Source: Stictocephala bisonia (taxonomy: Eukaryota; Arthropoda; Insecta; Hemiptera; Membracidae). From it: 64,000 bases of DNA. Positions 62,601-64,000 of this stretch are shown here, piece after piece (the stretch's first letter is position 1; every line of letters starts with the position of its first letter). Under the pieces are notes generated by a model that did not search any database, was not told the DNA's origin, and was given only the letters and a program-made list of their open reading frames with translations. The position numbers were made by a program, and so were the translations under genes. The stretch covers positions 1,531,947 through 1,595,946 of the forward strand of contig JAQJVL010000103.1 in assembly GCA_035578905.1 (NCBI GenBank), given 5' to 3'.

Positions 62601-63467
62601 TTCCTACTATATACCATAAAATCAGTTATGTGCTACTTATGGCAGATAAATTATGTAATATTATTATCATATTAACATTATATTGTTGATATTATACGTT
62701 GATCACCAACACCTTGTCAAATTGTCACACTATCACACTTATTCTTTTAACTAAGTTTTTTGTGAATCATTGAGTCGCTAATTGAGGCTACGATCATATA
62801 TGTTATAAAACGTAAATATAGTAGAACTCCGATTATCAGAAACAGTTATGGTTGGACCCGTTTCCGATAATGGAAATTTCTGATAGATGTCACATTAATT
62901 TAGTAATTATGAACAGTAAACATGTTCCCAGATTGAATAAGTATTATTTTAAAACATTACATTACAGTATAGTATAGTTTTTAAAATCTTTTTAAAATGT
63001 ATTTTATTTTGTTTCAATGGTTACAATCACTTTTTATCGTTTGGCTGACATCAATAGACTTAGACTACTATAAAAGTGCACAATTTATGTTTAGTTTTAA
63101 CACTCTACTTTGCTTACTGTACTATTCATTTTTGTAGTTGTTTTAGAACATAACAATTGAAAGATATAAAGTCAGTAGTTTTACCAGTGTTTGTACGATT
63201 AATGTTGATTATTCCTTTTATCACCAGATCGTGTTTCGGATAACCTGGGTTTCTCATAATCAGAGTTCTGACTATCGGGGTTTTACTGTATTGAAAATAG
63301 TTTTTAAAATAATTTGTGTGTTTAGAACCATCCCAACATATCTGCGTGTGTACATGTGGGAGCTGATCGGCATAGGAATAGTGGGAGGGACCTTCGCCAC
63401 ATTAAGCGCAATGAACTCTATCTTCTCTGCTGATTCTATTACCAAGCCCTGTTATTGGCCCGAGTAA
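16699..63467 (+). CDS. Amino-acid transporter of the AAAP family (SLC32/36/38-like), 8 coding exons
   Basis: Exons: 16699-16824, 27754-27895, 46879-47047, 51028-51216, 54329-54573, 57295-57501, 61616-61808 and 63326-63467 (TAA). The 1413 nt encode 470 residues with intron phases 0, 1, 2, 2, 1, 1 and 2, and every junction keeps the frame. Residues 1-60 are hydrophilic. The AAAP signature GEMAGSGILAIPKAV (about 71-85) lies in the first membrane helix. About 11 helices are visible near 60-82, 89-108, 146-170, 181-200, 209-230, 251-275, 285-308, 322-348, 365-385, 388-412 and 430-455. AAAP proteins move amino acids across plasma, vesicular or lysosomal membranes, usually coupled to H+ or Na+. The substrate cannot be read from sequence. 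There is no signal peptide, consistent with the family. A second first exon at 25677 replaces residues 1-42 with 21 others. I do not assign an orthologue name. Confidence 0.9.
17952..19286 (+). mobile_element. Full-length mariner element (non-functional)
   Basis: Terminal inverted repeats CGAGGGCCGTTCTGAAAGTA (17952) and, read inward from 19286, CGACGGCTGTTCGGAAAGTA, about 28 bp with few mismatches, flanked by TA on both sides (17950-17951, 19287-19288). The length of 1335 bp is normal for mariner. It encodes a broken DD34D transposase. Confidence 0.93.
18108..19187 (+). pseudogene. Mariner transposase, frameshifted
   Basis: The N-terminal helix-turn-helix region is open from 18108 (or 18114) to about 18460, with the WFRHFKNGRTNVRDEERSGRPS linker. 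The frame then shifts near 18463, again near 18606 just before the first catalytic Asp (GATGAAACATTGG, GAT at 18608), and again between 18945 and 18975. The second Asp is in HDNARPHSA (18890-18916) and the third in APSDF (GAC at 18996), a spacing of about 34 residues as in DD34D mariners. The C-terminus ends NYVEK. All three catalytic residues survive, but the frameshifts prevent a product. Confidence 0.9.
19535..19635. repeat. CCCACCC/CATCC minisatellite-like array
   Basis: About three imperfect units of 40 bp sharing CCATGGCC, CACCTACCCATCCA and CACGTGG. Three other arrays in the window (21641, 40755, 58900) have the same CCCACCCATCC flavour. Confidence 0.7.
20160..21007 (-). mobile_element. 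TTAA-flanked piggyBac-type MITE with 34-residue N-terminal relic
   Basis: TTAA-CCCTCTCCCGT at 20160 and ACGGGAGAGGG-TTAA ending 21007 are perfect inverted termini, diagnostic of piggyBac-type insertion. GC-rich subterminal regions surround an AT-rich centre. On the minus strand 20591-20487 is a small intact frame (MNQDQFLRNSEIDRIFENE, then VSSDDVSCL and a stop), acidic like the start of piggyBac-type transposases; nothing of the catalytic core remains. Confidence 0.85.
21641..21714. repeat. Short CCCACCCGCC minisatellite
   Basis: Two to three imperfect units built of CCCGCCCATCC / CACACACAAA / TTGGTATT. Similar in flavour to the arrays at 19535, 40755 and 58900. Confidence 0.65.
22755..22890 (+). 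repeat. Dispersed repeat, copy 1 (GTGGAGCGCTAG family)
   Basis: Shares CCATTGTGGAGCGCTAG, GCAGTTTAAACCAG and CTAACTAACAAAATTACAGG with 47810-47885 plus 49811-49850 (a copy split by a LINE) and with the reverse complement of about 62300-62470. Family not identified. Confidence 0.8.
23431..24593 (+). mobile_element. TTAA-flanked piggyBac-type element with degraded N-terminal coding region
   Basis: TTAACCATTAAGTG at 23431 and CACTTAGGGTTAA ending 24593 are imperfect inverted ends with TTAA outside. Inside, from 23833, is MSYRENKEDTIGGYFLEVM; after a frame change it continues MDTEVDETDADPDFDP and further acidic sequence up to a TAG at about 24231. The MSYR start resembles the MSYS start of the relic at 8327. 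No catalytic domain follows, and the element ends about 360 bp later. Confidence 0.65.
25195..25332 (+). repeat. 3' fragment of the CTAGGGG...ATATAAGG element family
   Basis: GAAATAAGGGAGGAGTTGCG followed by a spacer and CATATTAAATATAAGG matches the right end of the longer copy at 43306-43920. The left end is missing here. Confidence 0.7.
25677..25739 (+). CDS. Transporter alternative first coding exon, form B
   Basis: The ATG at 25677 opens a 21-codon exon (MSTANLTEPIGSKKQKTSKT, then I) that ends in phase 0 at a donor GTGAGT (25740), the same phase as form A. An in-frame TGA lies at 25644. It would splice to 27754 to give a 449-residue transporter with a shorter, lysine-rich N-terminus. Support is the Met, phase, donor and matching composition; no transcript is available to me. 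Confidence 0.6.
27754..27895 (+). CDS. Transporter exon 2 (first membrane helix)
   Basis: Acceptor TTGTTACAG (to 27753) and donor GTAAGT (27896). 142 nt, phase 0 to phase 1. It encodes EALPPGEERDKKTGQDGG, a charged linker, then the helix with GEMAGSGILAIPKAV, the conserved AAAP sequence in TM1 where substrate is bound in related transporters. Confidence 0.9.
28660..28870 (-). mobile_element. SINE-like repeat with a LINE-type hairpin tail
   Basis: On the minus strand a Pol III box B (GGTTCGATTCC, complement of 28841-28851) is followed by GGAAGTCAC, TTAAGTGTTAGAGAGGGCTT and a hairpin (28737-28752, AGGGCT/TCTT/AACCCT with one mismatch). The body and tail are shared with 39100-39225, and the tail is shared with the 3' end of the LINE ending at 46589. 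Confidence 0.7.
28880..29100 (-). pseudogene. LINE reverse-transcriptase fragment
   Basis: Minus-strand translation contains KSSLRYLNDGLLQGSVLTPL followed by FFNVY, the QGSVLxPLLF block before the catalytic box of LINE reverse transcriptases. Only this short piece is recognisable; the catalytic YADD is gone. Confidence 0.65.
29908..29965 (+). repeat. tRNA-like SINE head fragment
   Basis: CCAGCGAGATAGCTGAGTGG resembles a Pol III box A region of tRNA-derived SINEs. The box B and body are not recognisable. Confidence 0.4.
31568..31660 (+). repeat. 5' end of the CTAGGGGGCACCCC element family
   Basis: CACTAGAGGACACCCCTGCA followed by TGCCAACCCC and CACTCGCTACAC matches the reverse complement of 33540-33690 and the left end of 43306-43920. 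Confidence 0.65.
32985..33180 (-). repeat. Dispersed repeat with conserved less AT-rich core
   Basis: After ATTTATAAAAGAGGATG and a short TA run comes TTATGCGCTGCCAAACCATC, ATGAAACTTTAGGATG and a GC-richer stretch ending CCCACGGGCTCC. It looks like a known style of insect repeat end but I cannot name it. It may belong to the same element as 33540-33690. Confidence 0.4.
33540..33690 (-). repeat. CTAGGGGGCACCCC element end, minus orientation
   Basis: Read on the minus strand from 33687: CTAGGGGGCACCCCTGCACG, then TGCCAACCCCGTCGTCACTC and CTCGGCCTGCGGCCTC. It is the least decayed version of this end in the window, still GC-rich. Confidence 0.7.
34190..34520 (+). repeat. Dispersed repeat with (CACAGACAGA) tract, copy 1
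   Basis: Shares GATATTGGCTAAATACACCT, CATACCAAATTTCATAAAAA, the CACACAGACAGACA tract, GTTCAGGAGTTT and ATCACAATACTTTCTCTATG with 40200-40500 in the same order. Probably the 3' region of a LINE. A weaker relative is at 24765-24850. Confidence 0.8.
35949..36813. mobile_element. pogo/Tigger-like MITE, 865 bp
   Basis: Ends CAGTGGAGTCCTAGTAATCC (35949) and GGATTAGTGGGACTCTACTG (to 36813) are inverted repeats. TA sits on both sides (35947-35948, 36814-36815). The CAGTRGA...GGAC termini with TA duplication resemble pogo/Tigger families. Internal sequence has no transposase frame. Three relatives with similar termini lie at 38297, 59164 and 62819. Confidence 0.8.
36967..37270 (-). mobile_element. 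LINE 3' end fragment with (TTGAA)n tail, minus orientation
   Basis: On the minus strand the sequence ends CAATAAATTAATTGAATTGA with about four TTGAA units (36975-36996), the short-unit 3' tail typical of some LINEs. The GC-richer part at 37150-37200 would be the 3' UTR. No coding part recognised. Confidence 0.5.
38297..38825. mobile_element. pogo-like MITE, 529 bp
   Basis: Ends CAGTGCGGTCATGGTAGTCC (38297) and GGATAACCCTGACCATACTG (to 38825) are inverted repeats with TA on both sides. TTCGGAT-type repeats recur internally near the right end. No transposase. Confidence 0.8.
39100..39225 (+). mobile_element. SINE-like repeat with LINE-type hairpin tail
   Basis: GGAAGTCACCC, GGTTAAGTGTTAGAGAGGGC and the perfect hairpin AGGGCT-TCTT-AGCCCT (39175-39190), then CTAACTTCACCTGTTAAAAT. 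It shares body and tail with the minus-strand copy at 28660-28870 and only the tail with the LINE at 44671-46589. No box B seen on this copy. Confidence 0.65.
40200..40500 (+). repeat. Dispersed repeat with (CACAGACAGA) tract, copy 2
   Basis: Second copy of the 34190-34520 repeat, same orientation and order of blocks, including ACACACAGACAGACACACAT and CTTTCTCTATGCTAACGC. Confidence 0.8.
40755..40860. repeat. CCCACCC minisatellite, unit about 40 bp
   Basis: About two and a half units of CACGTACGATGTTAATGACC-like sequence with CCCACCCATCC. It resembles the arrays at 19535 and 21641 in base composition and motif. Confidence 0.75.
41600..43145 (+). pseudogene. LINE relic: reverse transcriptase C-terminus, RNase H and zinc knuckle
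   Basis: Successive frames give the post-catalytic RT region (SVHSGKNVMVPFTN, KYLGVWLDDKLTWNRHLTHA, 41623-41925), an RNase H start WYTDGSRT (about 42415-42438) and end-like GHTIVLGNKRADHCARKGTE, then a C-terminal CRKCGEEEESGRHILFHCPA zinc-knuckle block (42888-42947). An RNase H between RT and zinc knuckle is typical of I/R1-type LINEs. Several frameshifts and stops; the 5' half and YADD are missing. The 3' UTR runs to about 43145. Confidence 0.85.
43306..43920 (+). repeat. Longest copy of the CTAGGGG...ATATAAGG element
   Basis: Left end CTAGGGGACCCCCTG (about 43306) and right end GAAATAAGGGAGGAGTTGCG ... CATATTATATATAAGG (to about 43917). Both ends recur elsewhere in the window (31568, 33687 reverse, 25332). 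No inverted termini or coding capacity seen. Class unresolved. Confidence 0.6.
44671..46152 (+). CDS. LINE reverse transcriptase, N-terminally truncated
   Basis: An open frame of 493 codons without a stop (first Met at 44992). It holds the reverse-transcriptase blocks in order: SAWKSAIVRPIAK, SDYRPISILPALSK, HSGFRRNHSTTTAL, FDFSKAFDCVYHPLL (about 45024-45068, first catalytic Asp), VPQGSVLGPLLFTLYINDL (about 45205-45261), YADDLQIYSH (catalytic pair, about 45295-45324) and a C-terminal region with LWNKLD (46054-46071). Length and motif order fit CR1/jockey-type LINEs. The endonuclease and ORF1 are absent, so it cannot move by itself. The catalytic residues are intact. Confidence 0.9.
   Translation, partial: HNSYNTLFHPVITSILNKSLATSIFPSAWKSAIVRPIAKTSSPSSPSDYRPISILPALSKCLERIVHQQVYNYLSSNDLLGKFHSGFRRNHSTTTALLYITEDIRKAMDIRQVTLLTLFDFSKAFDCVYHPLLKVKLSHLGFSSDSISWFESYLTGRRQRVGLHVNNEYSNWGSVTKGVPQGSVLGPLLFTLYINDLSNSISHCKYHLYADDLQIYSHVDVSDLNEGVNRMNSDIKSIGDWAFRHSLRLNNNKTQPIIIGHNRLMAQIDLDTVPRISIDNNSLNYCDKIKNLGLLMNTTLTWSDHVSLTCNRVFAGIHTLKRYYNCLPLDVKIMLVKTLVFPHFDYCDIVINDMPTHLSDKLQRAQNYCLRYIFNLRRDEHITPYFRRLNLLKLLEYRKVKILSLLYNVLQSKNPSYLASNFVFNFSISNRDTRQGSSMLTIPAHRTALYNRSFTVTACRLWNKLDPSTRNIDSRARFVAALREWLSADSWGL
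46521..46536 (+). other. LINE 3' stem-loop
   Basis: AGGACC-TAAT-GGTCCT, a perfect 6-bp stem with a 4-nt loop, 30-50 bases before the simple-repeat tail. In several LINE groups the reverse transcriptase recognises such a 3' hairpin. The equivalent hairpin in SINE-like repeats is AGGGCT-TCTT-AGCCCT. Confidence 0.7.
46879..47047 (+). CDS. Transporter exon 3 (second helix and loop)
   Basis: Acceptor TTTTTACAG (to 46878), donor GTTAGA (47048). 169 nt, phase 1 to 2. Encodes GWIGIVLVVVFCLNAGFGGT (helix 2) and a loop with RYPEYRGKTRNPYPTIAYRA, typical of AAAP proteins between helices 2 and 3. Confidence 0.9.
47391..47800 (-). mobile_element. Mariner remnant, minus orientation
   Basis: Minus-strand translation, with stops and frameshifts, shows HPPYSPEL (third-Asp region of mariner transposase, the Asp itself replaced) and, near the 3' end, VEK followed by a stop, as in mariner C-termini. 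The end at about 47391 carries TTAGTTTGACCTAAAAGTAA, resembling the mariner terminal repeat TTAGGTTGGTGCAAAAGTAA. Only the 3' third survives. Confidence 0.65.
47810..49850 (+). repeat. Dispersed repeat copy 2, split by a LINE
   Basis: 47810-47885 (CCATTGTGGAGCGCTAG ... CCTCACTAA) and 49811-49850 (AACTAACAAAA ... TTCCTGTTAGATG) are adjacent parts of the 22755 repeat. They are separated by about 1.9 kb of LINE sequence with ACTAA on both sides. Confidence 0.8.
47886..49810 (+). pseudogene. Old LINE reverse-transcriptase relic
   Basis: Degraded frames give KVSKITPIFKSGDTE, FNYRPLSLISSFSKLYE (48205-48260), IFIDLSKAFDSVCHIKLLNI (about 48418-48480), GVLHGPILGPLLFLCYINGV (about 48608-48667) and YADDVDIKLSG (48701-48733). 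Stops at 48260 and 48500 break the frame. The 3' part includes a 16-bp perfect hairpin (49308-49348). The end at about 49800 is an AATAAAGAATGATCTGAATT-type tail. The order of blocks is that of jockey/CR1-like LINEs. Confidence 0.85.
50546..50613. repeat. (TA)n microsatellite, about 34 units
   Basis: Uninterrupted TA dinucleotides, the longest simple repeat in the window. Located about 400 bp upstream of transporter exon 4. Confidence 0.98.
51028..51216 (+). CDS. Transporter exon 4 (helices 3 and 4)
   Basis: Acceptor TTGATATTTCAG (to 51027), donor GTAAGA (51217). 189 nt, phase 2 to 2. Encodes LLVSGCMQFTLFGVGIVYLL (helix 3), the QIVQELLKELIP loop and WFFLFAILITPPMWLG (helix 4, with the PMxxL pattern common in the family). 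Confidence 0.9.
51370..52844. mobile_element. pogo-like TIR element, 1475 bp, carrying a piggyBac-type insertion
   Basis: Ends CAGTACAAACTTGATTATCC (51370) and ATAGCCAAGATTGTACTG (to 52844) are imperfect inverted repeats with TA on both sides. Subterminal GGACAG/CTGTCC repeats mirror each other. Removing the inner TTAA element leaves about 780 bp with no transposase. Confidence 0.75.
51886..52587 (+). mobile_element. TTAA-flanked piggyBac-type MITE nested in a pogo-like element
   Basis: TTAACGCTTTCCACTTG at 51886 and CAAGTGGAAAGGGTTGA ending 52587 are inverted termini; the right TTAA has become TTGA. Inside, near 52170-52300, a plus-strand frame reads LTDAEVI, a stop, then QLIRDLSDGESSEDEGVSND, again an acidic transposase N-terminus without the rest. 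Confidence 0.75.
53436..53651 (-). pseudogene. RTE-type LINE C-terminal fragment
   Basis: Minus strand: GKRKRGRPRQTWQRTVEREI, then CLTQNIARWRSFVAALRPP and a stop. GKRxRGRPRxxW followed by RWRSFVxAL is the characteristic tail of RTE-clade LINE polyproteins. The piece is open but only about 70 codons long. Confidence 0.8.
54329..54573 (+). CDS. Transporter exon 5 (helices 5 and 6)
   Basis: Acceptor TTATTTCAG (to 54328), donor GTAAGT (54574). 245 nt, phase 2 to 1. Encodes VVGVAALLTTAIACVLIFTQ, an extended loop with EPVPHNPHSVHDF, then FFFSFGTILFSYGGAATFP, where SYGGAATFP matches the family's helix 6 SxxGHxxFP-type motif, and the short IQNDM amphipathic tail. Confidence 0.9.
55478..55920 (+). 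repeat. 440-bp dispersed repeat, copy 2
   Basis: Partner of 12754-13196. Shared blocks GGGGACAAAGTGTTTGGGAG and GAAGTCTGGAGTGTCC; here followed by a long open frame by chance (55404-55664). It may be a long-bodied SINE: box A-like TGGCGCAGTGCTGTAACC at the start. Confidence 0.8.
56878..57153. mobile_element. TTAA-flanked MITE, 268 bp core
   Basis: TTAACACACTCGCTGCAGG at 56878 and CCGCAGTGAACGTGTTAA ending 57153 are imperfect inverted termini with TTAA. The termini match those of 8063-8669, so this is a shorter member of that family. No transposase relic recognised. Confidence 0.75.
57295..57501 (+). CDS. Transporter exon 6 (helices 7 and 8)
   Basis: Acceptor TTACTTATAG (to 57294), donor GTAATT (57502). 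207 nt, phase 1 to 1. Encodes VLGLYMPVVIGSYFVYGD (end of helix 7), the NIDPNIVLSLSRG loop and VSFANILMAIHLIMAFFIVI (helix 8) then NPVCQSLEQIF. The exon ends only about 18 bp before a MITE. Confidence 0.9.
57519..58448. mobile_element. Foldback MITE, about 930 bp
   Basis: Ends ATACAGGGTGTC (57519) and GACACCCTGTAT-like (to 58448, one mismatch). Most of the two halves mirror each other: AAAAATTCCTTATTATTAG-type stretches, AAAGGATCATTGTAAAAAAA against its complement near 57745-57760, and ATATCTTAATA against its complement. The halves differ at scattered sites, so the palindrome is old. Superfamily unresolved; a TA duplication is possible. Confidence 0.8.
58900..59163. repeat. Minisatellite-like array (GTGTGTGGGTGG...TCATCACC)
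   Basis: Five to six imperfect units of about 40 bp with GGGTCATCACCACTGTATGT and GTGTGGGTGG cores. The reverse complement carries CCCACC cores as in the arrays at 19535, 21641 and 40755. It abuts the next MITE. Confidence 0.8.
59164..59494. mobile_element. pogo/Tigger-like MITE, 331 bp
   Basis: Ends CAGTAGAACCTCTTTAATCC (59164) and GGTTCTACTG (to 59494) form near-perfect inverted repeats of about 25 bp, with TA on both sides. TTCGGATTA repeats occur near both ends. It is the clearest representative of the family in the window. Confidence 0.88.
59495..61027. other. Transporter intron 6 stretch, no gene seen
   Basis: AT-rich with scattered short frames on both strands (for example 60203-60433 and 60033-60245 reverse) that lack splice context and recognisable motifs. 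Nothing supportable. Confidence 0.4.
61028..61495. mobile_element. Complete MITE (GTGTAAACCGCACCAA ends), 468 bp
   Basis: TAGTGTAAACCGCACCAA at 61028 and TTGGTGCAGTTTACACTA ending 61495 are inverted repeats. The inner sequence matches both halves of the tail-to-tail pair at 14423-15221 (ATTTTAGGCGGTG on the minus strand, CCAATTAAATTG, TAGCATTATA). No coding capacity. Confidence 0.85.
61616..61808 (+). CDS. Transporter exon 7 (helices 9 and 10)
   Basis: Acceptor TTGTTCCAG (to 61615), donor GTATGT (61809). 193 nt, phase 1 to 2. Encodes FCVMRCVVRSLMVLVMVVVG (helix 9), ETIPKFGKILSLVGGST (the conserved IPxFxxxxxLxGS segment of AAAP proteins), helix 10 and the LPNYFYMKLC end. Confidence 0.92.
61975..62142 (+). 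mobile_element. tRNA-derived SINE with poly-A tail
   Basis: Box A-like GTGGCTCAGTGACTAAGG (about 61983-62000), box B GGTTTGAATTCC (62028-62039), body to 62124 and an 18-base A-run (62125-62142). Same family as the minus copy at 12212-12350; different from the SINE at 224-482. Confidence 0.8.
62300..62470 (-). repeat. Dispersed repeat, copy 3 (GTGGAGCGCTAG family)
   Basis: Reverse complement shares TTGTGGAGCGCTAGTGTAGT and AAATTACAGGCACCAATATT-like blocks with the copy at 22755-22890. Confidence 0.75.
62819..63288. mobile_element. pogo-like MITE, about 470 bp, next to last exon
   Basis: Left end AGTAGAACTCCGATTATCAG (about 62820) and right end CTATCGGGGTTTTACTG (to 63288) are imperfect inverted repeats with TA outside. 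GGATAA/TTATCC-type repeats lie inside each end. It ends 37 bp before the acceptor of exon 8. Confidence 0.75.
63326..63467 (+). CDS. Transporter exon 8 (last helix, stop)
   Basis: Acceptor GTGTGTTTAG (to 63325). 142 nt including TAA (63465-63467). Encodes IPTYLRVYMWELIGIGIVGG, the last membrane helix (about residues 430-455), and a short tail KPCYWPE. Confidence 0.92.
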
Positions 63468-64000
63468 AAGGGAAGGAGTTCTAGGACTGCAAGTAAACCA
63501 ACAGTACAATACTAGTGAAAGGCATTCATCGTCTTATTGGAAACCGAGAGGACCAATCCGAACAATATCAAGTGTCTTATGTTTGGCCTTCTTATACATA
63601 TATCAGCATGTATATTAAAATGTTCTAATATTCATCCTCCAAGCACCATATGCATTAGTATACCACCTACCTAGCACCATATGTTCAGTGATATACCTAC
63701 TATTATGATGTTTGTGAAGTGCATCATTGTTAAGAGAAATATGTTCTATTTAGCGAAACTGTGTTAATACTTTGTTACCATTATATTTTAAATATACGTA
63801 TATTGGTCTTCATTGCTGAATTAAAGCTAGTTTTGTTTGTACAACTTAATGTATATTTTAGAAGAATTAGATCATAATCTTGTTTTAGTAGGACAAAAAC
63901 CATCCATCAGGAGTTGTTTGTAGAGCTCAAAATAAGGAAAAATATCAGAACATAGAAAATCTTTAATAAGATCTTGTCTTTTAATCATTAATTAGTATAT
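63468..64000 (+). other. Probable 3' UTR and downstream sequence
   Basis: No further coding sequence. A possible polyadenylation signal ATTAAA lies at 63820-63825, about 350 bp after the stop; canonical AATAAA is not seen nearby. The transcript end could also lie beyond the window. Confidence 0.4.

Noticed and set aside
1..64000. A previously undescribed multi-gene system such as a defence island or biosynthetic cluster
   Set aside because: Only two spliced host genes and transposon debris are visible, and the two genes have no evident functional link beyond being neighbours.

Overview
This window is animal nuclear DNA, most likely from an insect and possibly a hemipteran. It is AT-rich, the coding exons are short with clean GT-AG introns, and the introns and intergenic DNA are packed with decayed transposons. 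I see no prokaryotic, phage, CRISPR or viral gene organisation. The species call is inference.

Two host genes are supported, arranged head to head. On the minus strand (620-10199, running off the left edge) lie three exons of a MAGE-domain protein, probably the SMC5/6 subunit Nse3 (NSMCE3). Their introns have phases 0, 1 and 0 and they join without a break. On the plus strand (16699-63467) is a complete multipass amino-acid transporter of the AAAP/SLC32-36-38 superfamily. It is built from seven shared exons (27754 onward) plus either of two first coding exons (16699-16824 or 25677-25739). The predicted proteins are 470 and 449 residues.

Most other sequence is mobile-element debris. 1-10 kb holds MAGE introns with a SINE inside a palindromic MITE, a LINE split by an 800-bp TIR element, and a TTAA-flanked piggyBac-type MITE. 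10-16.7 kb is the intergenic region, with a LINE relic, a 198-bp tandem duplication, SINEs and a tail-to-tail MITE pair. 17-27.7 kb is transporter intron 1, with a full-length but broken mariner and two TTAA elements. 27.9-46.9 kb is a 19-kb intron with pogo-like MITEs, an RNase H-bearing LINE relic and a fresh 5'-truncated LINE with a long open reading frame. 47-63 kb has the remaining exons separated by nested mariner, LINE, piggyBac-type and pogo-type insertions, some ending within tens of bases of splice sites.

The observations I rate highest are the two alternative first exons, a hairpin-bearing 3' tail shared by a LINE and SINE-like repeats with compensatory stem changes, and five TTAA-flanked elements, four of which keep what looks like only the acidic N-terminus of a piggyBac-type transposase. 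I found no convincing new multi-gene system.
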